From NCBI GenBank assembly GCA_033239125.1, contig BSWB01000002.1, positions 88,904,560 through 88,968,559 of the forward strand: a stretch of 64,000 bases of DNA, read 5' to 3'. The position numbers and the translations under genes were made by a program. The notes below the pieces were generated by a model, which did not search any database, was not told the origin of the DNA, and was given only the letters and a program-made list of their open reading frames with translations. Source of the stretch: Fagopyrum homotropicum. Its lineage: Eukaryota > Streptophyta > Magnoliopsida > Caryophyllales > Polygonaceae. This document shows positions 1 through 10,526 of the stretch, piece by piece (the first letter of the stretch is position 1; each line of letters opens with the position of its first letter).

Positions 1-1026
1 TCACGTGAGTTCGATGCCTAGTCAAACTAAGTTTTTAGATAGAAACAAGATACGATTTCAGTCACTTCAAAAACGTGTTTGACTCAACAAAAATAGAAGA
101 AAAGACTCAAACAGAAAAGACAATTGCACGAATGTTATATGCAACTAAATGAATAAAAAATTTAGAACTCAAGATAAGCCTTGAAAGAACTTACTCGTAA
201 GACCCAAGAAGTGAACCCTAGACACCGTAGGATGAGGTTAAGGAAGATTGAGCTATGGTGTTTGATGGCCGAAAATGGACAGTAGCTAGGTGTGGCTACA
301 TAGGTTCAACGAGATACTTGGTTCTTCCTCCGAGTGAGACGAGATACTTGACTTAAGTCCTTTCTTGAAGTCCTCTTTGTTGCTGAATAACACTAGGCTA
401 ATTACAAACTATGAATAAGAAAGAATGAAAATAAAAAGATCTGATTCCTTTTCCTTTTTTTTATCCTTTTTCTTTTCTGATCTTTTTTTTAACTCAAAAA
501 ATCTAAAATAAAAAGAAACAAAAAAGAAACAAATAAAACTAATTCTTGTTTGCAGATAAACGTGGGTCAAGCTGTTGCAAATCTTCAGGATAAGATCAAA
601 TCTCAGCTCCTAGATTTGTTGCAACTGATTCAACGTGCCAAATCTGTAGGAAAAAAACAATTGCTTCAAGTTCTGCACCAGATTAGTAGGAAATACGCTG
701 AATCAACTCCAATTATGCGTTTACTGGATGCAGGAAGAGAAACAACAACGTTTGGTTTTTGTTCAACTGGTTTGAGTGTGGCTAATGTGGCTGAGGGAAA
801 GATGGTGGTGTGATGGTGGTTGTGTTGGTGCTATGGTGGTTTCCGGTGTCCAGAACTCACAAACAAGGAACAAACTCGTTAGACTCAAACAAAGCTTAGA
901 GTAGAAGAGAGAAACGGAAATAGACTCAAACAAAAGACAATGATCAATTGCAATGATCAAAATAGACTCTTTTTGTGATTTTATGATTGATTTACCTACT
1001 CTTTTTGGTGGTTGGACGTCAACTAT
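1..1026 (-). other. B0 untranslated leader
   Basis: No element protein is encoded here. The part nearest the LTR resembles the B2 and B3 leaders (a stretch on the minus strand that begins like their 'tttgtgaattttggacgcc' segment), and the far part resembles the stretch before gag that contains the CACGTGAG motif. Between them lies a purine/pyrimidine-biased tract and an unrelated insert listed separately. Short open frames on both strands here are not supported as genes. Confidence 0.75.
541..740 (+). other. exon-like insert inside the B0 leader, possible captured host gene fragment
   Basis: This stretch is absent from the corresponding part of B2 and B3. On the plus strand, antisense to the element, it starts with a pyrimidine-rich run ending TTTGCAG, which looks like a 3' splice site. 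About 60 codons then stay open and read as a plausible alpha-helical, Lys/Gln/Leu-rich protein segment (for example NLQDKIKSQLLDLLQLIQ). The minus strand is interrupted by stops. I do not recognise the protein. It could be a captured host exon or simply chance open sequence in AT-rich DNA. Confidence 0.35.
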
Positions 1027-1038
1027 GCTCTGATACCA
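1027..1038 (-). promoter_or_regulatory. primer-binding site of B0 (initiator tRNA-Met)
   Basis: On the minus strand the sequence is TGGTATCAGAGC, complementary to the 3' end of plant initiator tRNA-Met, two bases inside the LTR end. Confidence 0.9.
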
Positions 1039-1040
1039 AT

Positions 1041-2020
1041 TGATGCGGGGATTAGCCGCGATGAGCGGATCTAGACGAACAACCTGTTCTGAAGAAAGAA
1101 GAACACACGAAATTAACAAACATGGACAGCAATGAAACGAGAAAACAGAAAGGGACAAGAAGAACCAAAAGGAACAATGATAGAACCCTTGGATTCAAGA
1201 TACAAGAACCAAACCAGTGACGAATCGACCCCGCTTCTTACAACTCCACTCAATCGATCTGAGAATCGAGAGCACGAAGAGGGTGCCTTGTTCGACTTGC
1301 AACACCAATCCCGAAGGAGATTGACATACACAAGAACGAGAAAGCTAGATCACACACAAAAACTCACGAGACAAGAATGATTGAATTCTCTTGGATTCAA
1401 TTCTGAAATGCTCTTAGCAAAACATTTATAAAACTTGTCTAACTACAAAAGAAGAGAGAAAAGGCTTTATATACATCCTAGGCCTTTTCTTCTAAAACAG
1501 AAAACAGAAACTAATTATAATAATTACATTGAGAGAGAGTTAAATAAAGCCCAGCAAACATAGAACACAATTTGGCCTAACTAAACTCTCCTATTCAGCC
1601 TCTCACGTCCACATACTTAAATGAATGTTCCAACCATGCACATGCACACACGTGAAGCCCCTTGTATCTTATTTCAAGGCCTCCGTATGTCCTTTGAAAT
1701 GCGTCCCAAGGCCTGCCCAGCAACTAGAAATACAACTTAAGCTCCATTAATCATCTTGGCTGGGATGTGTTCGTGGCTGGTCCACAAGATGGTCCTTAGA
1801 CTTGATGAAGGTGGACTTTGGCTGAGCTTCATGGACCATATTTAGGAAAAGAGCATCCATCTCAGCTTGACGTTTAGCTTGTGTTCTTGTTCGAGTCTCT
1901 TGAGGTGGTGAAGATGGAGTTAGCTCAATCAATCTGGACTCCAGGTTGAGATGACCATGATGGTCCTTGGACAAGAGTAAGTTGAGCAATGCAATCATCT
2001 TAGAGATTGACCCTTCATCA
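1041..2020 (-). repeat. B0 5' LTR, complete
   Basis: On the minus strand it starts TGATGAAGGGTC and ends CCCCGCATCA, about 980 bp. The right boundary matches the LTR start found in the other B copies. Its 5' part carries the integrase-tail coding sequence (motif LTRAQAKRQ) because pol overlaps the LTR in this family. Relative to the B1 LTR it has an extra segment of roughly 90 bp just after the first 12 bases. Confidence 0.85.
1457..1490 (-). promoter_or_regulatory. TATA box inside an inverted repeat, B0 LTR
   Basis: A 9-bp perfect inverted repeat, AGAAAAGGC and GCCTTTTCT, flanks a 16-bp centre containing TATATAAA on the minus strand. Placement within the LTR fits the core promoter. Confidence 0.6.
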
Positions 2021-2240
2021 GCATCATGATGGACTTGGAATGTTGCATCCATTAATTGGCTTGGATGTTCCCGCATCACTCTCACGTCCACATACTTACA
2101 TGAATGTTCCAGCCATGCACATGCACACACGTGAAACCCCTTGTATCTGATTTCAAGGCCATCGTATGTCCTTTGAAATGCGTCCCAAGGCCTGCCCAGC
2201 AACTAGAAATACAATTTAAGCTCCATTAATCATCTTGGAT
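2021..2240 (-). repeat. family B LTR fragment, second copy
   Basis: From about 2080 this repeats the B0 LTR segment at about 1603-1760 with a few differences. The first 60 bases are not clearly LTR. It belongs to a scrambled cluster of LTR pieces between B0 and B1. Confidence 0.7.
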
Positions 2241-2822
2241 TTGAGAAAACAGAAAGGGAGAAGAAGGATCATTTGAGCTAACTCCATCTTCACCACCTCA
2301 AGGGACTCTAACAAGAGCACAAGCTAAACATCAAGTTGAGATGGATGCTCTTTTCCTAAACATGGTCATGAAGCTCAACCAAGTCCACCTTCATCAAGTC
2401 TAAGGACCATCTTGTGGATCAGCCACGAACACATCCCAACCAAGATGATTAATGGAGCTTAAATTGTATTTCTAGTTGTTGGGCAGGCCTTGGGACGCAT
2501 TTCAAAGGACATACGAAGGCCTTGATATCAGATTCAAGGGGTTTCACGTGTGTGCATGTGAATGGGCTAGAACATTCATTTAAGTATGTGGACGTGAGAT
2601 GCTGAATAGAAGAGTTTAATTAGGCCCAATTGTGTTCTATGGTTTCTGGGCTTTATTTAACTCTCTCTCAATGTAATTATTGTAATTAGTTTCTTTTTCT
2701 GTTTTACAAGAAAAGGCCTATGATGTATATAAAGCCTTTTCTCTCTTCATTTGTAGTTAGACAAGCTTTATTCAAGTTTTGCTGAGAGCATTTCAGAATT
2801 GAATCCAAGAAAATTCAATCAT
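2241..2822 (+). repeat. inverted family B LTR fragment
   Basis: This piece lies in the opposite orientation to its neighbours. It lacks the first bases of the LTR and runs from the integrase-tail coding part through the TATA region to a point ending ATTCAATCATT. Its first 175 bases are an inverted copy of 2823-3010, so the two can form a long hairpin with a loop of about 380 bases. The left junction contains GAGAAAACAGAAAGGGA, seen also in the B0 LTR, which suggests patchwork repair. Confidence 0.75.
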
Positions 2823-3010
2823 TCTTGGTTGGGATGTGTTCGTGGCTGATCCACAAGATGGTCCTTAGACTTGATGAAGGTGGACTTGGTTGAGCTTCAT
2901 GGACCATGTTTAGGAAAAGAGCATCCATCTCAGCTTGACGTTTAGCTTGCGCTCTTGTTAGAGTCCCTTGAGGTGGTGAAGATGGAGTTAGCTGAGATGA
3001 TCCTTCATCA
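2823..3010 (-). repeat. start of the B1 3' LTR
   Basis: It begins TGATGAAGGATCATC on the minus strand, directly after the purine-rich stretch of pol, and carries the integrase tail (motif LTRAQAKRQ). The rest of the LTR is missing; an inverted LTR piece follows. Confidence 0.8.
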
Positions 3011-4738
3011 TTCTTCCCTTCTTTGGAAGAATTCGACCTCGAATTGCCTTGATCATCATCCAGGAGCGGAAAAGGACTTAGATCCCTCACATTGAATGTG
3101 GAATCACAAGCATAATCATCCGGCAAGTCAAGCACATAGGCGTTGTCACCCGCCTTGTGTAACACCTTGAAAGGCCCATTTCCTCTTGGGGAGAGCTTGG
3201 ATTTCCGAAGCTGTTGAAACCTCTCCTTCCTCAAATATAGCCATACAAGGTCGCCGGGTTCAAATATAATCTTCTTGCGTCCTTGATTCGCCTTTTCTGC
3301 GTTGTATTTGCCTTTCTCCTCGAGCTTGATCCTTGTCCTACTATGTAGCTCCTTGATGTTTTCACCTGCGTTTTAGCACTTAAATTCACTCGCTTCTTCT
3401 TAGGTAACGGTGTAAGATCAAAAGGGGTTAGTGGATTAAAACCATAAACACACTCAAAGGGAGAGATGGAAGTAGATGAGTGGACGACTATATTATAGGT
3501 AAACTCAACATGTGGCAAGACATCTTCCCATTCTTTCAAAATTCTTCTTGATGACAGCCCTTAGAAGTGTTGTTAGGGTCCTATTAGTTACTTCCGTTTG
3601 CCCATCAGTTTGGGGGTGGCTTGATGTAGAAAATAACAACTTAGTTCCTAGATTTCCCCAAAGAGTTTTCCAAAATTAACTCAAGAACTTAACATCCCTA
3701 TCACTCACTATTGTCCTTGGAATACCATGTAACCTAACTACTTTCTGAAAGAACAAATTAGCTACATTGGCTGCATCATCAGTTTTGTGACAAGCAATAA
3801 AGTGAGCCTTCTTAGAGAATCGATCTACAACCACAAATATCGAATCCCTACCTCTTCTAGTCCTAGGCAATCCCACTATGAAATCCATGCTAATGTCTTC
3901 CCAAGGGGCTGTGGGGATTGCAAAGGTGTATACAATCCATGAGGCTTCACTTTCGATTTAGCTCTAAGGCACTCTAAACACCTTTTAAGCACATTTTCAA
4001 CATCCCTAAGCATATGTGGCCAATAAAAATGTGAGTGCAGCATAACATAAGTCTTATCCCTCCCAAAATGACCCATTAATGGGCTTCTTCCACTAACAAC
4101 AAACGAAGGGAACACCTAGGTATGCACACCTTATCCACTCGAAATAGAAATCCCTCAAACAAATAGAATTTATCTAAGGAACCTTTTTGCACACAAAGCT
4201 TATATATTTCTCCAAAGTCAAGATCAGATTCATAGAGCTCTTTGATGTAAACAAATCCTAACACCCTAGCATCCAATGCAGTTAGCAATGTATGCCTCCT
4301 AAAAAGAGCATCCGCAACTACATTGTCTTTTCCTATTTTATACTTGATAACATAGGGAAAAGTCTCAATAAATTCCATCCATCTACCATGCCTCCTATCT
4401 AGTTTATCTTGACTCCGAAAATGTTTCAAAGATTCATGATTAGTATGCAAAATAAACTCTCTAGGCCACAAGTAGTGTTGCCATGTCTTAAGTACTCTAA
4501 ATAATGCATAAAACTCTTTATTATACGTAGAGTAGTTAAGACATGCTCCTTTAAGATTTTCATTGAAAAAGACAATAGGCTTACCTTCTTACATAAGCAC
4601 ACCTCCTATGTCAATTCCCGATGCATCACACTCCACTTCGAAAGGCCTAGTGAAGTCAGGGAGAGCTAGTAAGGGTGCCTCGGTGAGAACCAACTTCAGC
4701 TTGTTAAAAGCACGTTCTTGAGATGCTTTCCACACAAA

Positions 4739-5157
4739 TGGTGCATGTTTCTTGCAAATCTCCGTCAAGGGTGCAACAATGGTACTGAAGTCTCTCACAA
4801 AGCGCCTATAGAAACTTGCAAGCCCATGGAAGTTCCTTACATGGCTAATGGATGTAGGTGTTGGCCAATCTCGAATAGCTCTAATGTTCTTCTTATCCAC
4901 TTGTAGACCTTGTGCAGTCACTACAAAACCAAGAAATATAACTTCATTGGTGCATGTTTCTTGTGAATCTCCGTCAAGGGTGCATCAATGGTACTGAAGT
5001 CTCTCACAAAGCGTCTATAGAAACTTGCAAGCCCATGGAAGCTCCTTACATGGCTAATGGATGTAGGTGTTGGCCAATCTCGAATAGCTCTAATGTTCTC
5101 CTTATCCACTTGTAGACCTTGTGTAGTCACAACAAAACCAAGAAATATAACTTCATT
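4739..5157. repeat. 209-bp tandem duplication in B1 pol
   Basis: Two copies in tandem with period 209, about 95% alike by eye, cover the end of RT (motifs GLQVDK, RSFHGLASFYRRF and KKHAP on the minus strand). The period is not a multiple of three, so the duplication shifts the frame. Confidence 0.85.
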
Positions 5158-5392
5158 AGTGAAAAAGCTACATTTCTTCAGGTTGGCATACAAGTGTTCA
5201 ACCCTAAGGGTAGAGACAACTTCCCTTAGATGTTCTTCATGCTCCTCTAGGGACCTGCTATAGATTAAGATATCATCAAAATACACTACAATAAATCTCC
5301 CTATGAATTGTCTTAACACATGGTTCATTAAACGCGTAAAAGTAGATGGAGCATTGGTTAACCCAAATGGCATAACAAGCCATTCATACAAC

Positions 5393-6020
5393 CCAAATTT
5401 AGTCTTGAAGGTTGTCTTCCACTCGTCCTCCTCCTTCATTCGGATCTTATGGTAGCCACTCCGAAGGTCTATCTTGCTGAATGTAGTGGCGCCATGGAGC
5501 TCATCAAGAATGTCATCGAGGCGGGGAATAGGGTGGCGGTACTTAATGGTTATGTTGTTGATAGCCCTACAATCAACACACATTCTCCAAGTGTTGTCCT
5601 TCTTAGGCACTAATAGGACAGGAACAGCACAAGGGCTAAGAATTTCTCTAACATATCCTTCATCTAGGAGGTCTTGGAGTTGGGTTTGGATCTCCAAGTG
5701 TTGTTGATAGCCCTACAACCAAACTTAGTCTTGAAGGCTGTTTTCCACTCATCCCCCTCCTTCATTCGAATTTGATGGTAGCCACTCCGTAGGTCTATCT
5801 TGCTAAAGGTGGTGGTGCCATGTAGCTCATCAAGCATGTCATCTAGGCGGGGATTAGGGTGGCGGTATTTGATGGTGATGTTGTTGATAGCTCGACAATC
5901 AACACACATCCTCCATGTGTTGTCCTTCTTAGGCACCAAGAGCACGGGCACGGCGCACGGACTTAAACTCTCCCTCACGTAACCCTTGTCTAGGAGGTCT
6001 TGAACCTGCGCTTGGATCTC
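5393..6020. repeat. 326-bp spaced direct duplication of the RT core in B1 pol
   Basis: Copies at 5393-5694 and 5719-6020 both encode RT from the LLVPKKDNTWRMC region to FKTKFG. They are separated by 24 bases assembled from two short pieces of the same RT (one like CAAGTGTTG, one like TTGATAGCCCTACAA). The copies differ at many sites, more than the 209-bp pair, so they may come from different B relatives rather than from a recent simple duplication. Confidence 0.8.
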
Positions 6021-7135
6021 TTGACTCTCCTTTGGCTTCATTCGGTAGGCTGGTCTATTTGGGAGTGTGGCGCCAGGAATAAGGTCAATCTGGTGCTCAA
6101 TACCTCTCAAAGGTGGAAGGCCACGTGGTATTTCTTCCAGAAACACATCCTTAAACTCCTCAAGGATGACTGAGATAGTAGGTGGTAAGCTAGCCTTGGC
6201 TTCATCACTCATCAAGGTGAGCTCCTTACACAACATCATCAAGTTGGTGTCTAAGGGTAGGTAGTCATTTTGTAGCTCAAGTTTGGAAGCTAACAAGGCT
6301 GTTGTGGGCTGTTTTGTGGCCGTGGACACAAGGGTGCTAGGCTGGTGGTTAGAAGGCGTGGCTAGGGAGGGGTCTTGGCTCGATAGCTTGCTCCCCTTCT
6401 TAGCTTGTCCTTTCTCTTGCTCACTTGCCTTCTTCTTCTCAAATGCTTCCGCAATCTGCATGGGAGTCATAGGCTTAAGATTCACAGTTTTACCATTCAA
6501 TACAAAAGAATATCTATTTGTAAAACCATCATCCATAACTCTCCTATCATATTACCAAGGGGGGCCTAACAACACATGACAAGCTTGCATAGGCACAACA
6601 TCACATAAAATCGTATCTTCATAATGGCCTAAAGTAAAAGTGATCTTAGCTTGCCTATTAACCTTTAACTCACCACATTCATTCATCTAATGCAGCTTAT
6701 ACGGCCTAGGGTGATAAAATGTAGGAATTTGCAACTTAGATATCATTTCGGTACTAGCAATATTGCAACAACTTCCTCCATCAATAATAATATTACAAAC
6801 CTTTCTTTAACCGAGCATCTAGTGTGAAACAAGTTTTCTCTTTATTTATCTTCACAAGGAGCAGGTTGTACACTTAAAGTTCTCCTAGCTATCAAAGAAT
6901 TATCATGCTCAAGACTTTTATCACAAATCATGGAAGTGTTAGCTAGGAATGAGCTAGGATGATCAAATAACACTCTCTTAGCTAACAAACAACCTCCTTG
7001 CTCATATTCAATCCCATCATCATCCAAATCATCATGATCATGCATATTAAGCTCAAAATCATCATTATCATGCTCATGCTCAGATTCGGACTCATATTGC
7101 CCTAAATGGTTAACTAGCAAGGTTCTTTTGTTAGG

Positions 7136-8482
7136 ACAATCCTACATCATGTGCCCTCTTCCTTGGCACTTAAAACATACAATATCTCTAGCTCTAGATG
7201 AAGGGTTAGAAGTACTCCCTTGAGTGCCTTTAGGTAGTGTAGGTGTGGGCTTGGTAGGGGGTGCATAAGGAGCCTTGCGTGGGCCTCCTTGCTCCGGGGC
7301 TAGCTTCTCCTTGCTTGGCACCTCCCGGCTGTAATTCCCTTGTTTGCGACCTCCTTAGCTCCTCCATGAGCTAGGCGTGCCATAGGCAGCCTTACCTCCT
7401 TGACTTCTTGCCTTTATTTTCCTTTCTACTTTGATTGCTAGGTGGAGCAATTCTGTCATAGAGCTATAGGGAAAAAGATCTATCTCGTTAGAAAAACTTG
7501 AATTGAGAATACGAAGATACCTAGCCATTGTAGTCTCTTCATCCTCTCGCACATTAGCCTTTACCATGGCCATTTGCATGGCATTATAGGTCTCCTCGGC
7601 GGTCATGGCTCCTTGCCTCAAGTTCTCCAACCTTTGCCTTAATTCCGTAGTGTAATGTTAAGGCACAAACCGAGCTCTCATCAAGGCCTTCATGTGCGCC
7701 CAAGTAACTACCGGTGCATCCATAGTTCTCCTCCTTTCCTTCACCAAATCATCCCACCATATCATAGCATAATCAATAAACTCAAGAGCTGCAGAATGTA
7801 CCTTCTTATGCTCGGGAAAGTTATGGCATGACCATATTTGCTCTATCTTGGCCTCCCAAGCCATGTACACATCCGGGTCACATTTGCCTTTAAAGCTTGG
7901 GATCTTCACCTTCACTTTGCCAAGGCCATCATACTCCGGATCTCGCTCCCTCCTTGGCTGGCCACCATAGGGGTCACGCCTCTGCTCGTCTTGGCGCCGG
8001 CCGTCATGAGGTCTCCGGGGCTGTTGGTGGTCCCTTTGCCCGTTTGGCCTCCGTTCCTCGTCATCTCCATCACCGTCCTCATCCTGATCATAAGCTGGAT
8101 TCTGAAACTGTTGAGGATAGTTAGGCATATTATCAATATTAGGAGAAAAAGGGATAGAAACGTGCTCCTCGAAAGCAAGATTGCGGCCTAAGCCTTGGAC
8201 ATTCCGAGAGGGCTGCGTGGCATTAGAGTGCCGGACTGCTTGAAACGCCTCTTGTTGGCTTTGGAGTGGTATTCGGTCTTGCCCTTGATGTGGAGCTCTC
8301 GATTGGTCTCTTACCTCCCTGTTGCCTCCTAGTGGCCGAGGCTCCGGAACTACATTAGACGCCTCTAAGTTGGACAGCCTTGTAGTTAACCCTTCAATGC
8401 TATCTTTCAAGCCCATGACAAGGTTAAACAACTCCGGGGTGATAGGCTCGGGACATGGCGTACCTGCGGGAGTTCCTGACAT
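7136..8482 (-). pseudogene. B1 gag, broken
   Basis: It starts MSGTPAGTPCPEP, the same start as B2 and close to B3. An N-terminal proline/glutamine-rich region is followed by an Arg/Asp-rich stretch, the capsid-type region (WWDDLVKERRRTMDAP, RARFVP, RQRLENLRQGAMTAE) and a CCHC zinc knuckle (CFKCQGRGHM). A stop replaces Gln after RARFVP and another replaces Lys within the knuckle. The Arg codon that is TGA in B2 and B3 is intact CGA here. Gag would form the particle and bind element RNA. Confidence 0.8.
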
Positions 8483-9251
8483 TGTTCAAAGACACTAAAA
8501 CACTCAAACACGTTAGGTTAGCTAAAACAAAAACGCCTCACAAGTGTATCACTCAAAAGGAAACTCTCACTCTCTAGTGGTGCTCAACAAGCTTGTTGAT
8601 GGCTCGTCTTGTATTAGTCAAAAACCTCACGTGAGTTCAATACTTAGCCAAACAAAAGCTTTAAAGTAGAAGCGAAATTCGATTTCAATCACCTTAAAAA
8701 CGTGTTTGACTCAATAAAAGAGAAGAAAAGACTCAAAATGGAAAAGGACAAGTTGCACGAATGTTATATGCAACTAAGTATGGACTCAAAGTTTGAACTC
8801 AAGATAAGCCTTGAAAGAACTTACTCGTCAAGCCTAAGCAAGCAAACCTTGGTCACCGAAGGCGTGTGTAGAAGGGCTGGTCAAGGCTAGGGCGTGGCTC
8901 GAGTGAAGTGAACTAGGCGAGGGCCAAGACGTGGCTAGGCTAGGGTGAAGCTAGGCTAGACGTGAATGGCTTGGTCCCTTTGAGTGAGATGAGCTCCTTT
9001 TTAGTCCTTTTTGGTTGATGAACAATAACACTTAGCAAGCACAACTTTTGAGTGAGATGAGCTCCTTTGTAGTCCTCTTTGATTGCTGAACAATAGCACT
9101 TAGCAAGCACAACTTCAACTATTACAAACTATGAAATAAAACAAGAATAAGCTAGCAAGAATGAAATGAAATAAAATGAATATAATGCTGATTTCTTTTC
9201 TCTGTCTTTTCTTTTCTTTTCTTTTCTTTTTCCTTTCTTTCTAGATCTAGT
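8483..9251 (-). other. B1 untranslated leader, truncated
   Basis: It is collinear with the B2 and B3 leaders, including the roughly 68-bp tandem repeat (about 8970-9120) and the AAAAGA-type purine tract seen as CTTTT on the plus strand. It ends abruptly at the truncated A LTR, with no B LTR or primer site. No supported gene. Confidence 0.75.
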
Positions 9252-9345
9252 CATTTTGCGTGCCATTTGTCAAGGAAAACGTCCATTGTTGGTCTTCAAG
9301 GATTCCCAATCTAGATCTAGTCATTTGCGGCCCCAACCCGCATCA
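9252..9345 (+). repeat. last 94 bp of the A1 5' LTR
   Basis: It matches the 3' end of the complete A LTRs and ends CCCGCATCA. The left join is to the purine/pyrimidine tract of the B1 leader, within a shared ATTTTGCGTGCC-like stretch. The missing part includes the promoter. Confidence 0.85.
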
Positions 9346-9348
9346 AAG

Positions 9349-9360
9349 TGGTATCAGAGC
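9349..9360 (+). promoter_or_regulatory. primer-binding site of A1 (initiator tRNA-Met)
   Basis: TGGTATCAGAGC begins three bases (AAG) after the LTR end. Confidence 0.9.
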
Positions 9361-10526
9361 TAGTTGATTGTGAGTCCGGAATCAGCCATCACCATTGACG
9401 GTTTGAGTATCTTCTTTGAGTCTTTTCTTTGTTTGAGTTATTTGCTTCATCTTAAGAGTCTATTTGAGTCTAATTTGCTTTGTTTCTTGTGTTTATTGGA
9501 GAAGAGAGAAAGTCAAGCCAAAACAGCCATTTTCCAGCCATTCTACATCACCTTCATCAGCCATTGTTCATCCAAAACGTCCAGCTGCATCCTCTTGGCA
9601 AATAACCGTTCAAAAAAAAAAGAAAGGGGACCACTCTCCAAAACAAATCAGTCGTTGCAAGTAGGAGAGAGAGGCCACAAAAGCTCCTTATTTGTAGCAA
9701 CAACAAGAGACTACTTCTAGTTAGTTATCTCTTATTTCTTTTCAATTTTTAATTTCATTCCTCTCTCCTATTTTCTTCCACAAAACGTCAGCCAAGGAAC
9801 ACAAAAGAAAAACAAAGAAAAAGAAATATTTTCTCATATATTTTCATCATCCTACATATCATACATTTCATATCATATTCTATACTAACCTAAGTTGTGT
9901 AGAAGCTAGAAAAACAAGTGTTTTTGCAATCTGATTGTGAAAGGATCATTGAGACTACAAACAAGAGTTACCTACCTTATTTCTTATCCATCACCATTAC
10001 CCAAAAGCCAACTTTAAACACCACAGCCGGTCATATCTCTCTCCATTGCATAAGGACAAGGTAAGTGAAGCTCTCTTCTTAGTCTCTTGTGTGTCTATCT
10101 TCCTTGTTTTACTCTAATTCTATCATATCTTGAGTTTACCATCCATTCGAGTCCATATTAGCCTTTTGCATCTATCTTTGAGTCTTGTGTCTTTTTTTTT
10201 GAGTATTTTATGTGATTTAGCTAGTTAACATTGCTTGCAAGCCATACTAGTTGAGTCTTGAGTCTTATTTCAGCTTCTTAGTGTCTAACTTGACGTTTTC
10301 TGTTGTGAACCTTCAAGCAGCCGTGTATCACCCTTTTTCAAGTCAAGAAGTGTGCTAGTTGAGCTAAGACATTGATCTTAGAAGGAGTTTTAATCCATCC
10401 AAATCAATTGCATCAAATAGCTTGTGATCAACACAACTTGAGTGTGAGAGTGAGAGTAAACACTTGTGAGAATTTTCTGTTTTATCTAATTCAATTAGTT
10501 TGCTTGTTTTGTGTGTTTTTTTGATC
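9361..10526 (+). other. A1 untranslated leader
   Basis: About 1.17 kb without a supported gene, nearly identical to the leaders of A2 and A3. It contains several short open frames that end quickly, and a candidate intron listed separately. Confidence 0.8.
10061..10320 (+). other. candidate spliceosomal intron in the A leader
   Basis: The sequence AAG then GTAAGTGAAG is a strong plant 5' splice site. 260 bases later a CAG follows a branch-like CTAAC, whose A lies about 32 bases upstream of the AG. The same 260-base interval exists in A2 (16981-17240, branch site altered) and A3 (23907-24166). No RNA evidence is available, so this is a prediction from sequence only. Confidence 0.35.

Larger units (their letters stand above)
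1..2020 (-). mobile_element. B0: 5' end of a family B Ty3/gypsy element, cut by window edge
   Basis: Read on the minus strand this is a 5' LTR, then a primer-binding site, then an untranslated leader that leaves the window before gag is reached. The leader matches the leaders of B2 and B3 in its distal part (the end of the window start resembles the stretch just before gag in those copies). Its LTR belongs to a B subfamily distinct from that of B2 and B3. The coding part lies to the left of the window and cannot be judged. Confidence 0.85.
2815..7135 (-). pseudogene. B1 pol (protease, RT, RNase H, integrase), broken
   Basis: Downstream of the zinc knuckle come an acidic linker, a retropepsin region with CCNIAST, RT with VDCRAINNITIKYRHP, FGLTNAPSTF and catalytic YFDD, RNase H with VECDASGI and NVVADAL, and integrase with HFYWPHM, MDFIVGLPRTRRGRDS and a C-terminus with GPFKVL and FNVRDLSPF. 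The frame is broken many times by stops and shifts, including around 7120, 6535, 5700, 4920, 4590 and 3540. Two tandem duplications inside RT, of 326 and 209 bp, also shift the frame. The last codons lie in the 3' LTR fragment. It cannot encode a working polyprotein. Homology is to Ty3/gypsy, CRM-like chromoviruses. Confidence 0.85.
2823..9251 (-). mobile_element. B1: family B element, truncated at both ends
   Basis: Read on the minus strand: leader without its 5' LTR, gag, pol, then only the first 188 bp of the 3' LTR. The 5' side is cut where the A array begins and the 3' side ends at an inverted LTR fragment. It is an old, non-autonomous copy. Confidence 0.85.

Noticed and set aside
4718..8191. 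Plus-strand open frames across B1
   Set aside because: They are antisense to recognisable gag and pol on the minus strand.
9349..9360. tRNA gene remnant
   Set aside because: Only the 12-base complement of the tRNA-Met 3' end is present, placed exactly as a primer site after an LTR.
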